Positions 24,901 to 39,700 are shown, counted from the first letter of the stretch. The stretch: 64,000 bases of DNA from Monarcha castaneiventris obscurior (GCA_026261815.1 JAMPIT010000575.1:37125501-37189500); one strand, 5' to 3'. Translations and numbers: made by a program. The notes: a model not told the origin generated them from the sequence alone.

Positions 24901-26375
24901 ATTTGCTGCTCCCGTTTTTCCCCAGCCCCTTCATCAGGGCAGCAGAGGGAACTCGAACCTCTGGAGGGATAGCAGTGAATGCTCAGAAGGAGCCCAGGCT
25001 TCTCAGTGTAGATTTTTTATCAAACAGGCTTGTATGAATCCACACATTTATGTAAATTTTATTCAGTTTTGACCCAGTGAAAGGTTTTGCTTCAGCAGAG
25101 GAAGAAACTCTTTAAATTTCATCAGCTTGGATGTTTTAGCAGTGCTAATGCACACAAACCTGAACATTGTATTGAGTCTGTCCACAGTTCCCTCCTCTCC
25201 CAGAAACATGGCTGATAAAAATGTGCAGAGTAAACCAGCACAGTGAGAGCTGAGAGTTTCTACAATGTATGTGAGGATGTTACTTTCTTGAGTATATTTT
25301 AACTGGACACTTCCCCACCCCTGCTCACCATTTTTTATTATTTTTAACATTGTGTTTTAAAGGAAGACTGAGAAGTTTCTTTGTCTGGCAGTGTAGAAAT
25401 ACCTGGGCTCAGATGATTATGAGTTTAATTTGCTGGCCCTTAAATGCTTGGCTTCGCTAACAGTGCACTCTAGTGACTTGCACCATTGTGTTTGCTGTGC
25501 TCACTCTTATCTTCCAGATTTGTGTGCCCCTAGATATTGCTTGTTCAGCGGTTGTTGTTCAGCTTAGCTTTTCAAATTCTGGTTTCCTGTCCATGCTCCA
25601 GCCTTCTGCTCATAGCAGAGGTTGAGCTCCTGCAGCTTTTTTCTGTCCCTCTGTCAGAGAGAGCTGTGAATCCACCTGTGCTGAATGTGTGGCATTGATG
25701 GCAAAACTGCTCATGCCACTTAATTCCAACTCTAGCAGTGATGGCAAAGTAGTAACTGAAGGATTGCACAGTCTGTGCTGGACAGAGCATCATTTGGTGA
25801 TGTGAAATGCATTTCTGACTTGGCTGGAAGAGGCTGTCGTAGCTACTAGCTCTCCTACTTGAAAAGGGCTGCATGGTTTATTTACATTTTTGCGGTACTG
25901 GTTTTGAGTAACTCCACATGAGTTTAAAGCTTAGGAAATGGAAAAAATATAAAGGGAAATACAGGAGGTGTGACAGTCAATCAAATGGCATATGGAAATG
26001 AAAATTGACAGGAGAAGAGGTCATAGCCATCAACACTATTATAGCAATGTGCAGAGATAAATCCAGAATCCATGTTGTAAAATTGTTCCTTTAATTGGAA
26101 AATTGAGAATTTCTTGGCACAACACTTCAAGTGTTGGAAATATAAGGTATGTAAAAAGAAATGGTATTTTTCTTTTGTATACACTTTTCTGTGGGCTAGA
26201 AAATGTGAAATATGATTACTTATGACTTCTGTTCATTTAAAAGGACATTTTATTACCAGTTTTATGGCTTAGGTTTCCAAAATTAAATTCTTTATTTGTA
26301 TAGCTGAGATTAGATAAAATTTGGTATTCATCTTTATCACAATTGGTAAATTTGGATCTCTGTTCTTAATAGTCA

Positions 26376-26640
26376 GAGAATCACAGACTGACTGAGGTGG
26401 GAAGGCACCTGTGAAGGCCATATAGTCCAAGCCCTTCTCAGAGCAGGGCGAGTGAGAGCAGGCTGCTCACAGCCATGAGCAGTTGAACTTGGAACATTTG
26501 CATGGAGGGAGACTCCATAATCTCTCTGGGTAACCTGTGCCCATGCCGGACCACCCACCTGGTAGAAAAGTGATTGTGTGGTGTTTTTCTTACATTTAAA
26601 AAGAGTTTCCTGAATTTCCTTTTGTGCCCACTGCGTCTTG
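26376..26640 (-). mobile_element. CR1 LINE 3' end (diverged subfamily)
   Basis: It begins gagaatcacagactgactgag, followed by gggaaggcacctgtgaaggc and gtccaagcccttctcagagc, the pattern of the older CR1 subfamily whose tail reads AATCACAGAATG-like on this strand. It is truncated and in minus orientation. Confidence 0.75.
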
Positions 26641-29600
26641 GCCGTAATAATATTCCTCATACAAATAGTTTGTATTCCACCTTTAGTTAAATTATGTTGG
26701 CTTATTCATCCTTGTAATTTTCTGAAAAAATTAGAATTACTTTTTTTCATAGGGAATGTGGCTGAATCAGGGCAGAAATATTTTTATTCCAGAAACCAAA
26801 ATGTGAAGTTAGGTCTTCAAAAACTAGTGTGTATCATTGAATAAGAACTCTCTCCACTTCCCCCCAGGTTTTATATGTGAGAGGGTTGTTGATCCCCCAC
26901 CACCCCATTAAGGATTATATTTATGACCAAATAATATTTTATAAGATCTTTATTATAAGTTGCCTCTTCAGTGGATGTATTATGTCATAAAATTTACTAG
27001 ATACAAGATCAGATTTCTGATTTTTTAAGAGTGTCATAAAACTTCTGTGGAGAAGAAAGAAAGGCAGTAACGGCAGTAAGATTTGAAGCCTCTTTCCCCA
27101 ACTTTCCTCTTCCTTAATTAACTTAAAATTGCACTGGACAATCCTCAAGTAATGTGCAAAAGTGACATTTAATAGATAGAAATTATTAAGAAACTTTCAG
27201 CTGTCCTCTGGGAATATGCCTTAGTGCTTCTGTGTTCTTAAGGCTGCCAAAAATATCCCCAGTAATTCTCAAAGTCTTTTGGCAGATGAAGGCAGAATGA
27301 CTGGTTTTACAACAATCAAGATCAGATGGTGGCAGATCTATCATACACTTTTCTATATTAAGAAATATGTACACTGGGAAATAAGCCGTGATCATATGTT
27401 CCTTCTCTTTCCATCAGTTTGTTGCTAGTGAGTTACTGATAGCATTAGCGTCTGTGAAAGATGGAAGACAGTAAGAGTTCAGATCAGTCGTGCTCTACGT
27501 GCTTTTTATTTCAAGTATTCTTAGTGTGGTTTCACTGCTGTCTCGAGGAAAAAAAAAAGTTCAGTTTTCCCTTTCACCTAATATTGAGAAACTGTCAGAC
27601 ACACTTTGATACTTCCGTGGCTTGAAACAGTGGTGACCACAAAGAAAAATACACCTTTTCTGCTAAGTTTGTTTTTTTCAGTGAGAGGTGAGCTTATACT
27701 GTTGGCAGGAGAGACTACCTTTGTTCTGCGAAGATGTATCATTTTAGCCATGGATGAGTCTTGGGAAACAAAAACATTTAATTTTCTATCCCAACCAAGC
27801 AATCTTGTGAGAAACCACAGCTAACACCACAGAGCATTTCTGCTGCATTTGCAGGAGCAACCTTGGCTCTTTTTGCATTTGCCTGTTTCTTTTGAGGAGT
27901 TCCTACACCTTTCTTTGTAATTTTTGCTTTACCAAGGGTTTTGTTCTTAGAAATTGCTCTTACATTTTTCTTGTAGTTACCTTTCTCTTTGAGCAGTTTT
28001 CCAGTCCACCAGAAGCAGTTGTAAAGTTGCTTCTACACAAACTTTAAGTAAGCTTGATACATGCCTGTAAAATTGTAATTCCATTCTTGCTGAAAATGCA
28101 AAACCTCCTTTTGTCAGGGTGTGCACTCAGTCTTGCTGATGTTTGCTACCATCACAGTGACTTGAGTCATCTCCTATTTGGGGATGTAGTTTCACCAGCT
28201 AAAATGGACAGTAGTATCTGCATCCAGTTTTAAATCAGGGCAACTCTTATCTTCCTTCATTGTCTTGAGCCAGACTCCATGTCCAATCAGGCATCCTCTA
28301 GTCAAAGATAAATGAATTGGCTTAGATCTGAAAACTCTGTATGAGGAGTCATCCTAGTCTCACTTCCTTTAGGAAGTTTGTTCCACAGCTAGAATTAAAA
28401 GCTTGACCTTTGGCCTGTCTTGTTTACAAGTCTACATGCGAAATAATAAAAGGATTCAAAAATTCCTTTTCCTTTAGTTGGAGCTTTGTAATAGAAGCTA
28501 TAATTACTTTCCTCCATTATAAAGAACCCAGGTCTGGATTCGGGAAACAGGGATGCTGCGAGAGCCCAGAAGGTTGATGGTTGTTATAATTATTCAGGAG
28601 TCTGTTGATGGGAATGCCTGCCCTGGCGTTCCCAGCATCTGGCCTGTGTCAGGCTGAGAGGGAAGCTCCATCCGTTTTTTTTCTCTTCTTTTTTTTTCCC
28701 TTCTGATCCAGAGGATAGCCGCAGGAGGATACCTCCCTGGCTGCCAGCCAGACCCCGGAGCGGTGCTGCTTTCCTCTCGGTTTCCCCACGCGGTTTGTGC
28801 CTTGGCTCTGCCATCTCCTTAGCAACTCGGAGCACACCAGCAGCACACAGCCACGCAGCCCCCGGGAGCTGCAGCTCTATTTATAGGCAGGCGAGCCTGG
28901 ATGAAAATTTCCAGAATGCTCTGGGAAGGCCTCTACGGCCACAAAAACCTTACGGGTCCTGCTAAAGGATCTGGCTTGGTGCTGTGTCTCAAAGTCCTGC
29001 CCTTCGCAGGATGCTCAACCTTTGCAGTGAAACACACTCACTCTGATACATAGCGAGGATTTGCTGTTTACATAGCTGCTAATTAACCTTTCAGGAATCA
29101 TGTTCTCTGTAACCCAGGTTAGGAAGTGAAATGCAGGTGCAAAAACAACAGCCTGAGGTAATACCATGTTTTAACAGGCAAAGTCTCAAGGATGATACCA
29201 TGTCTATGATGTTTTGGTTTGGGTGGTTTTTTTTTGGTTTTTTTTTAATTTCAGGGATACGGCTTAGTGAAATCTTAGAATACAGGAGAGGAAAATATTT
29301 TTTCTGAGCTTTGTGGTTAGGTTTTTCTTTTTTTAATTATGTTTCTTCAGGCTGAATTCTACATCAAAACTAAGATTTAATCACTGGTTATATTGCTTAC
29401 TGTTGTTCTGCGAAGGTTTATTGATTCAAGCATTTCCCTTAGTCATATGGCTGAGAAATTAAGTAAAGAATGTGTGGTGGTGCTAAGAACGACTCCAAGT
29501 ATTAAAGAAATAAATGATAACCCATTAAAATGGGTTGGTTGATGACCTTGAGTAGGACACCTGTTTTCATGAACTTTCCATGTATACTGAGCTGAAACTG

Positions 29601-32600
29601 TGAGATTCCCATGAAGGAATTTAGTATTTATTGGGACATAATACTTTTTAAGTGAATCTGATGAGCTTTTTGAAGATCCTGAAGTTCCTGTATCTAGTTG
29701 TATGCAAACTTTGTACTTTTTTATCTGGGCAAAATCATAATTAAAGACTTCCATAAGGTAGTGAGGTTTTTTTCTTTTCTTTAATCCATGTATCTGGACC
29801 TCATATACCAGCGAAGGAGAATTTTGTGTCCTGATCCTAGGGCGTCTCTCCCAGATTTCCCTCATAACCGGCACTCCCTGCAAATGACTGCTAATGGGAA
29901 TAACCTTGGTAAGAAACGTCACTCTGCTTTTGAAATAGCCTTTGATGTCTCAAAGTCATGACTGGAATTGTTCTCCTGGACACCATGGTGAGAAAATAAT
30001 GCCTGTCTTAGACTGGACTAGCAAGGAGAGTCCAAAGCAGCATTTCACCTACTCCAGTTGGTAGGATATAGGAATTACATGCTTTTGTGTGTGCTTGTAC
30101 ATGCAAGGAGAACATGGTGAGGTGAAGACATGCACTGTATAGGCAGGCTGATTGACAGCCCAGCTGGTGCAGATCAGTAATTGGAAATTCATTGCACATA
30201 AATCTTCTGGTACTTACCGTGAGACATGGGAAGGAGAATATCTGAGCTCTGAAGCAGTTAACTCTTTCAGGGCCATCTGTGAAGATGTTTAGCTTTCAAA
30301 GTAGCAAGACTGTTCAAGTATTTCTCCTTAAATCCTTCATTTTTTGTTGTAGCAAGAAGAGTGCTGGTGGAAGAAAAATCCACCACCATGTGCTTCAATT
30401 GATAGCATTTAGGTGAACAACCTTAAATATTTAATATTTATTTCTTCAACACTGCAGCTTCAGATTGTCTTGGAAAATCATCTTTGTATTTGGTGGTGAA
30501 CACATTTTTGCCTTTACAAAATGCATCTTGCACATGTTGCCTGCCAATTTCATGTCTGATTTACCTGATTTGTGTCTCCACATTGGTGGGCTTATTGTAT
30601 GTTTGTCCGTGTGCCAGCAGACTCTGCAACTGTATTTTAAGAGGTCTGTTCATGTCTAAATATTTATATTCTTTTCCATGAGACAGAGACTGATTGTAAA
30701 TGCTAGCAACTTCATCCCTGCACCCCCCTTCTTCCCCCAGTCCAAGTGTGTGGTTTTGGTACGTTTTCCTTCTCACTTGATTTCAACACTCCAGTGATTT
30801 CCACAATACAGTTTTGAATGTATAATTGGTTTCTGGTGACCACATTTTTTCTCATTTATTTTGGACTGCCTCTGTGCTGTTACACACACATATTTGTCTC
30901 TTCATTAATGTCAATGCGAATTACAGATGAGAGGCTAAGTGTGGATAAATTAGTAACTACACGAAACGGAAGGTGGCATTTAACTTTGTGAATTATTTGT
31001 GTGGGCACAGGACAGCTAATGAATACCTGAGGATCTGAACAAACAAGCAGTGCCAGCGTTCAGGGCTCTGCTGTCAATGCAGTGGTGGTGGGAAGGGTGG
31101 GGGACAGTGCAACCCTTCTGGGTTTTAAGGCCCACTCTTCTGGCAAGTGCTGTGGGTAGATGGAAGTGCTGGTTGTGGTTTTGGAGCCAAAAGTCATGCT
31201 TGCCTCTAAGGGAACAGTTGTCTATGTAGAGTAAATAGAAGACTGAATAGTTTGCATCTCAGTCCATAATGCATTGAGACTTCTCTTGACCCTTAAAATG
31301 GTGTAAAACAGTCTGGAATGGTGTTTCTTGCTGTAAAAATACAGTGCTTGGATGAAAGCCTTCCTTCAGGATGGGCCATGTTCTCTGCTTCACTGCCTGT
31401 GGTAACACTTTATTCATTTATGTCAGGAGAAAACCTTTTGTCTTCAGCTGAACAACTTCTGCTTTGCTTGCAGTGCCCTGCAGAAACATTACAAGAGGTT
31501 TCCTTGAAGGGAAGCACTTGGCTATTTTCTAAGCTCACTTTCAAAGTACTCTGAATTAATTATAAATGAGTAAAGCTGTCTGGCTCTTGATTACACAATT
31601 GCCTATCCTGGATTCCCTCTAATGAAATGTAAGCTGGCCCAATCGCAGTAAAACAGGAGGTGCTTTCTCTCCCGCCCTGTTTTATGATCTGAGCTATTCT
31701 CAGATCTACTGTTCTGATTCTTTTTAGGCTGCAATTCTGCCAGCCTTACAATTTCCTCCCCTCTCTTCTTCCTACCTTATATTTTTATTAAGCTTTTCTT
31801 TTGGCTGCAATTATGCCCATACCCTCTTATAATTTCCATTGAAAGTAGTTAACATGCATTGATACACTGCCTTTTTGCACTGAACTAACGCAGTGCATTT
31901 TATTTATTTAAAGGATTCTAAGTGCCTATAGTGTCTAAGTGTTTGACAAACACATAAAAATACACAGAAGTCAAGCACTTAGCTGCCCCAAGAGGATGGG
32001 TTTCCCTCTGTCTCTGCCAGAAACATCCATAAACCCTATTATTCATGTACCACATAGCTTAGTAACAATTAAACTGAAGTCTTTGCTTTCTGTATGGTGA
32101 ACCCTGACCTCTTGTCTCCATCGTTTGCCACAACTTGAACCTCACAGGATATGCTGCATTTTATCCCATTTCTGTTTTTCTGCCCTCATTTTTGTATGGT
32201 GCTGGATATTATGGGCTGGAGTTCTGACTTCTGTCACATTTTCACTAGGTTTACCACCTTCAGATGGGGTGGGAGATGGCTCGGTGCAAGGCCTGGTGAC
32301 ATGGATGTCTTTTGCTCTGACATTTTTATTCTGTGTATAATATCAGAAGTTAAGGAGCTGTGAAGTCTGGGTTTGAACTCTAATACAGTGCATAAGCTAC
32401 AGACCCCAACCTGAGCTTTGGAGTGGAGGTCACTGAGCCCTGGCACAAGTGAATTGTGGCACACGTGGTGGAGATGGTGCTGCTCTGTCTTCTGCCCATT
32501 GAGTCTCCTGTCATGGATGTCCAGCACTGCTCTTGACCTTTCTACTTGCTGAGGAGGGATGAGTTCAAAATGACTTAGGAGAGCAGCAACCAGGGCAACA

Positions 32601-35600
32601 TAAATTTATTCACCCCTGCTCCTCTCCCCTCTTCCCTGTGTTGGTTTAGGGAGTTGAAGACAGGCTATGAAAACAGATGAAGCTGTAAATTTTCTTCTCA
32701 TAACTATAGTATAGAATCTAAGGAAAATGGATTCTTCTGGGCTTTGTGTTGTCATCTTCGGAGGTCCTCCTGAGGCTGGCTGAGGATTGCCTTGAAAAGC
32801 AGACTGTACCTGCTGAGTTACCATCCTCCCTGCCTTTGGGAATTGAAGCCCATGCTGATGAATGCCGGATTACCAGAGGGCTGATACATATCTATTACTC
32901 TGCCAGACTTGGAGTCATGGACACTGAAACTAAGTTGAAAGGGGAGACCTGTTCCTTTATTATTTCCTTTTTTTAGTGGCATGTTCCTCTCTTCTACCAA
33001 TCCACCAAGGTTAGACCATCCCAGCTGCCTTTTTCTAACAGGGTGCCGCATTTTCTCATCTGCTCACTTCCACCTCCCTTTGCCAGGACCTCTAGCCCTG
33101 AAGCTGCTTTTGTGGAGCATCCACAACCTTCAGGACTCATTCCCACAGCTGGTGCTTGTGTTTGATAAAGGTATCAGCCCTGAGAGTTTTAACCTTCAGC
33201 AACCATAGCAACCAGCCTTGTATCCTTTGAAGATGTAGTCCTGAGCACAAGTTACATTAAAGACCCATGCACTTTGCTTCAGATGACCTCCCCAAAATGG
33301 ATGGAAATTGTGACTTGATGACATTTAGGAAATAGGGCATGACTTGTAGAACATTTGTTCTGAGGATGACAGAAACTGTCAAAATTGTAAGACAATTACA
33401 CTAATCCAGCCTCTCCTAATAATGGGCACATCAGCCTGGCCATGCTGGAAACCTGTTAGAAATAGATGGTCTTTCAGAGTGATTTCTCTATTTTCCCTTT
33501 CTTCCTCTCTAAATGGTAACTGAGACTTATACAGGCAAATCATAGAATATGAAGCATTTCCAGGGGGAGGGTGGGCAGGGGAAGAGGGGAAAGGAGTGGG
33601 GAAGAGCTTTGGTGAGAAAATCATTACCAAACCAGTGGAAAACAAGGCATCAGAGGATAAAATGGTCTTTTTACCTACTAATCTGGAACTAACATACTTG
33701 AGCTACAGCTTGACCTTCAGGGATGCCCCTCATACGGGAGGGTGAGCTCAGTGATCACCCCCTCGTGGTGTGCCTGAAGATCCCCTAAAAGTTGTATCTT
33801 TCCAGAATCTTCCCAGAAGGAGACTCTCAGAGGAGAGTCCACATATAACATGGAGTGGTTTTGACTACTCCAATGCAATGTGTACTCTGAAAATACATTG
33901 ATGAGGGTTTTGACCGCTTGACCACAGTGACAGGGTTGTGGTGGTGGGATGTGCCAACACACTTCGTGTGCTCTTGAGCTGGCTTGCAAAAGGTGCTTAG
34001 AAAAGTTGCTGCTAAAATAAAACTAAGAAGGAGTAAAGGATGCAAGCTTGCAGTGAGCGGGAGACAGAAATCCTAGGCGTTTGCGATCTCTTGCCAGATT
34101 TATCCATCTCTTTTCCCACATTCTTTCTCTATTTCTGAGGAGTGATGCTTAGCAGTTAGTTTCTGTCTTCGGAGGTAATAGATGTGAGCATCTGTGATGT
34201 GGTATAGTTTTCCATTTGAACTGTTATTAGCATGTGTTGGAGATATATATTCAAGCGAAGTGACACTTAAAATATATTCCATGTTGTATGCCAATATCCT
34301 ATAGAAAGGCCTGATGTATCAGTAACCAAAATTAGCAATAGAGCCATACCATCATATAATCTTCTCAGTGAAATCACAGACCACTACATAGCAATTTCCT
34401 TAGGTATTTGTAATGCTCTTGTGCATACTTATTTTCCCTTCCCACTATCCCACGTAGTTGCTTCTTCAGTAGATTTTGGCTGGTATGCCCTAACCAACAC
34501 TGCAAGCTCTTTTGGCTCTGTTAAGATACATGTCTCTCTCTGCTTTTGAGCCAGCTCTGTCCCTAAGCTGCCAAGCCAGAGTGGTGGGGGAAGGTTTCCT
34601 TGCTGCAGAGAAGGAACCAAAGTGTGGTAACTCAGTCTATGCTGGGAGAAGCGATTGGAGGTGTTGTATAGAACAACTGCTCTGTCCTGTGTTCATACTC
34701 AGTGTGAGCAGGATCAGGGATAGGGATGAGACATACCTCACGGAACCCTAAATACCTGCTGGGATGGGCTGCTGGCAGCAGGAGCATCCCAGGCTGACCA
34801 TGTACTCAGTGGGGCAGGGAGATGCCCCAGGAGCTGTACTGCACTACCTGTAGCTGCCTTGGGAACCACAACCAAGCACTTACAGCTAAGTAGTATGAAT
34901 TTCTTCCAATGTTATTTTAAATTTTTTATTTCAGTTCATTCTGGGAAGAGCTCCTTCCTCCCCAGTAAATTACAGATCGTTCTAATGCTACAGTCAAAAG
35001 CATGAAAAGTGTCCCAGCTACTTTAACCAAGCTTGCCTGAGTGGTTGTGTCTGCCATGAAGCCACGGTAACAGATGCTTTATCATGGTATGGTCAGTGGT
35101 CAGAGCCTCCTGGACCGTGGTAAGATTTATGTGGTCTGTGCTGATATTTGTAGCTTCACCATTGTGAACAGCAATGCTGTTCAGTCTTGTTTAAAATTAA
35201 TTTAGGTTTACTTATCTGTGCTGCAGTCAGAGTTTGGGTACGGTGTCATTCACCATCCTCCTTGTACAGAGGAAGAGACTCTCTGGTGGGAGTGGTGAGA
35301 AATAACTCTTGTTTTCTATGTTCTACCATACTTTGTAGCACCTTTCTTAGGAGGGTCTCTTTTGCAGACCCACTGAATAAAGACTTTAAAAATGTGAACA
35401 TTAGATCCAGTCAAGATCGTTTTATCACTTGGAATAAAGTGCCTTTAGAGAGTTTGTTAGGATCGTAAGGATGCAAACAAGACTTCCCAATTCCCAGTTC
35501 AGCACAGCACGGTTGCTTTGGCATAGACTACAGCAAGCCCCTCATGCCTTGCTGGGATGTATGAACAGCTTCTGAAGAGCTGGGGCACGGGAGGGGATGC

Positions 35601-38600
35601 AGAAGGCGCTGCAGCTCCATTTGGGATTGTTGGACCTCCGTGGTGGATGCCGGCAGGGAGGTAATCACCCAGCCCCACAGACTGGCAGCTGCACATTACT
35701 GAAACCCAATTTTCAAATAGGAAATTGGCCTTTTATCTTTGGTACTTGCTACATAATGGTGCAGAGCATTAGTCAGCTGAACCTCACCATGGTTTACTGC
35801 CTGGTTGTAAATTGTAATTGGCTGACTAACCTTCTCTGATGTTAAGTGCCTTAAAAGGTTGTTTTTCCTTTATTTTAGTTTAGGTTTCATTTCTGGCTTT
35901 ATGTGTTCTTTCTGTTTATTCTGATACTAAAATGTAATTAGAAATTAAAAAGAACAAAGCAAACTTCCAACCCTACTGGTGTACATTAACATGAATCATC
36001 ATCTCTTGAAAGTGTGTTTAATCCAGAGCTCTGCAACCTGATATACGTCCCCTTCGTTTGGTAAATATTTAAAATATCTGCAGACATTTTTTCACATTCT
36101 TGAGCAAAGACCACATCACCACGTGTTCAGCCTTGTTTCTGGTTTTGAGTATTGACTTTATGAAGCTGAGGTGTGTTAAATGTTAAATGTTTTCTCTACT
36201 TTTGTAATTTCTAGTATCTATTGTACTTTATGAAAACAGATGTAAAGAAAGAGAGAAAAGCCTACCAATTTATTTCTCTTTTAATAACCAAAATGAGTAT
36301 ATTTGAAAGAAAGTGTAAGCAACTTTAAATAGTGCCAAAGGCTGTAGTCTTTGAGAACAGTTGAATTGGGAGGCTTATATAATGAACAGAGTTGATGATG
36401 CCTGTAATAAAGTGGATTAGCTGTTAGAAATTCTGTTACACCATTTATCTTTACCTAGCTAATCTTCCATGTTTGCGATTTCAGTCATGTGTTCTTGGGG
36501 GTACCCAGATAGGTTATGGCTCTCCAAAGAGAGTTATAAATGCTGGCAGTTCCCAATATAGTCTCCTAAGCAGAAAAGAGAGACATTTTCATAGCTTTTC
36601 TATGGGTCAGAGAGTATTTCCCCTTTAGCAATCACTAGTTCCTCCCCTCAGGTAGTAATACTGACTTCTTTCTCTTTTGGTACCCACTCTTTTTATTTGA
36701 TGCACCTTTCCATCTTGGACTTCGGCTAGGTATTCCTTACAGCTTACATGGAGTTGCCTTTCATGTGAATAAAGCAAATTCTGAGATCAGTGCTTCTTCT
36801 TCCAAATTATTTCAGGCTAAATATGTCCTGTTCTGTGGATTCTGTCTGTGGGGTTATCAGGGCCCTGTGTCTGGTGGTGGTGGCCTGTGCTGGGTGATGC
36901 TGATCTCTGAGGACTGTCCCTGTCAGGTGGGGTGTGCAGAGGCTGTCCCGGGAGAAGGAGGCCTCCAGGCACAACAGGCAGCTCAGCAGGATGTCTGTGC
37001 ATGGCAGACTTTCTGGGAGTCTCTTGCCCGGGTCAGGACTGTGGCACATCCCCCTTTCCCTGCCTCCAGCAACAGAAGGGCTTGTTTTGTTGGCAGCCAG
37101 GGACTGGGACCTTCACTGTGGCATTCAAGATTTTTTGCTTTAAGAGGACATTGACCAATAACTGGGTCTGATCCTGGCATACTTGCTTATTTTGAGAAAT
37201 GTTTTCTATCCCTTTTTCTTCACACATATGAAGTGTCCTTTCACTGAACTCCCCGCTGGCTTGAAATGTCCTACCAAACAGGGACTGTAATTGTGATTGT
37301 TGAATGATCTTTAAATTATTTTCTAGTAAAATAGTGTGAATTTATATTTGGAATAAAACTTGAGAGTGAATACACATGCAGAATTTTAAGGAGCAGAGGT
37401 GCTCCTCAAATACCATGGATAGTACTTTGGTTCAAACTTGAGTAGTCTAGAATGGTGCTGATATTTTTTTAAGGAACAAAGATTGATTTTAAAAATATGT
37501 CAAGATTGTGCTTGAAACAAGAACAGTCTTCACAAGTAAAGGACTTGAAAAGCCTGGAATCAGTTTCCTGCTGTTCTCCAACACATTCTGCATCTCCTTG
37601 GGGAGGCAATTTAGGCTTTCAGTCATCAAATCATCATCTCCAAAATGGGGATAATAAAGACATTCCCAGTGCCTGGGAGAGCTGAGATGACAGACAAACT
37701 GAAGGATCATTTGTAGGTTCCAAGAGCCCTTATGTGCCCCTGTGTGGCTGTAAACCTCAACCTTTCCCAAAATGCAGCTACCCACTGGGCCTCCATAGCC
37801 AGTACAGATTCAGTGCATTATATCCTTATTACGTGTTCTTCTGTGTAAAAAATTGATTGCCAGGGTGACTGTATGTATGTGTTCATTCACTCTTATGTTG
37901 TCCCAAAGCAACTGCCGAGTGATTTGATCCCCTTGCCCAGAGAAGTGTTGTGTACAAGGTTTAGGTCACTTTCAGGGACATTGTAGCCAATTAGCATTGC
38001 CCCTTAATTTAGGGTAGAGGATTGAAAGAGAAATGAGATTTTGGTGGCTCTGGACCATCAGGTTGGTATTACCAATGATCTCTCTATCTCATTTCAAATC
38101 CAGTTTCCCTTGCTGTGGTGCTGGATCAGTAACAACTGTGAAGCACGATGAGCTACGTAAAATCCCATCATTTCCAGTGAAGGTTTTCCTCTCTTTCAAA
38201 TTGGACCCAGTGTTGTCCTGCTTAGTGCTGTGTTAATCAGGGGTACTTCTTCCCTGACCCTTTTTGCTCAAGAAAACCATGTCAGCTAAAAGATACTTGT
38301 GAAGTACAGTATCTTCACCACAAATACAGGTGCAAGTACATGAGCCTGGAATTACTGTAGCTCAAGAAACATGCCTTCATGTCTATAAGCAGTATAGCTG
38401 CACTCTTTTGGATCTTCCCATGTAAATAAACCTTTGGTTTGTGATACCTCTTGGGATAGTTGACCACTGCTTGGGATTTCTGCATGCCCCACGTTTATCT
38501 AACTGTGCAGGATGTTACTTGGCATCATAAAGAATTTGTGACAAATGGTGTGATATTTGGATCTACTGCTTGTAGTCACTAACAGAAATTTGTCCTGCTG

Positions 38601-38639
38601 CTGGGTTTTTTCCCCTCTGTTAGCTAGAGGGAGAATCAT
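26641..38639. other. Non-coding DNA, largely featureless
   Basis: AT-rich except for the 28.7-29.0 kb block. A 159-codon minus frame (29443-29922) is long for its base composition but matches nothing I know. No CR1 copy is recognised in this 12 kb, which is fewer than in the flanking parts. Confidence 0.55.
28700..28965. promoter_or_regulatory. GC-enriched block with TATA/MEF2-type site
   Basis: About a dozen CpGs fall in 260 bases, well above the local background. CTATTTATAG at 28877-28886 is a perfect MEF2 consensus; read on the minus strand it is CTATAAATAG, a good TATA box. TTCCAGAA at 28909-28916 resembles a heat-shock-element half pair. The combination suggests a promoter or enhancer, possibly firing leftward on the minus strand. 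No convincing coding exon adjoins it. Confidence 0.3.
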
Positions 38640-39700
38640 AACCTTAACATTATTTAATTGGAGGCCTTTTGAGTTAATTAATTTAACTCTTCACTGCCTT
38701 TGGTCGCATGGTTTTATGAGTATTTTTAATTGATCTTATTTGTATGGAAATGTAATCTAACATTAATTTAAAAGCATGGATTCAAATCAGTGGTCAACCC
38801 AGCTGTTCAATCAAGGATATTGCTCAGTGCTATTTATTTGGTTTAATTTGAAGATCATGGCCACCCCAGAAACAAAAAAAGGAAAAGTAGCTACTGGTGC
38901 TGAAATCCTGTAATTGTAGGCAGTTTCACTGGTAGATACTGTTAGCTTGGAATTGTACTGGCCACAGCAAATAAATATGGCTTTCTTTTCTTTCCGCTGA
39001 GTTCTACAAATATATATAGAATTATGGAAAGGGAAAGGGGAGCACTTAACCTGTGAATTTCAGTCCAGTTGGATTTAAGCAAACCACCCATTTATTCTTA
39101 GATTAATGGCTTTGCAGGCAGACTGTATCAGTTGTGGACTGTATTGTATTAATTTGCAACTGCAAGAGTTAATGCTAGTAATTGCTTTTTCTCTATAGAG
39201 AGAGCCTGGAGTAGATTGTTTTTACATGGCAATCGGTGATTGATAGATCAGGGAAAACAGGACCAAAGAAGGTTACTGCCTCCCAACAACTTCCCCCTTC
39301 AAATTAAAATAATTTGCAATTTGTAGGATGCCTTGTCACACGTGCTTCAGGAATGAAGCAGTAAACACACTAGGCTGCATTCCCTTAAAGCAGTGAACCT
39401 CTTACTGCCTTTCTTTCACCAAACCAAACAAGTCATGTTGTTGGGAGTCCATTGAAAACAAGTGTGCTGGTGAAACAGTCCCCAGACCCCTTCAGCAAAC
39501 TTCCTGTACGGTCAGGCAGCGGACCTGATGAAAGAGCCTGTTTGTGAACCTTTGGATTCCTTCCATTGATTTGTAAATCCACTTTATTAAGTACTGCCGA
39601 AGCTCGTGAAATGAGCAGCCGAGGGCTCCCATCAAGTTCCTAACAAATATCTGATGCAGCTTGGATCACTGGTACTGGCACATGCTTTTGAAATTGTTTT
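38640..39700. promoter_or_regulatory. Repeat-free, homeobox-motif-rich flank of the promoter candidate
   Basis: The stretch has many TAATTA/TTAATT homeodomain cores (for example GAGTTAATTAATTTAA near 38674) and ATTTGCAA/GCAAAT variants, with no recognisable transposon. It lies directly upstream of the G-rich/TATA-like block at 39.9 kb, so proximal regulatory DNA is a reasonable reading. Evidence is motif density only. Confidence 0.2.

Larger units (their letters stand above)
16748..26375. other. Non-coding DNA, largely featureless
   Basis: It holds the 61-bp duplication, a candidate conserved element at 20.3 kb and a GC-richer patch at 22.55-23.45 kb. A 241-codon minus-strand frame (22513-23238) in that patch is proline/serine-rich and unrecognised, so I treat it as chance. 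Confidence 0.55.
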
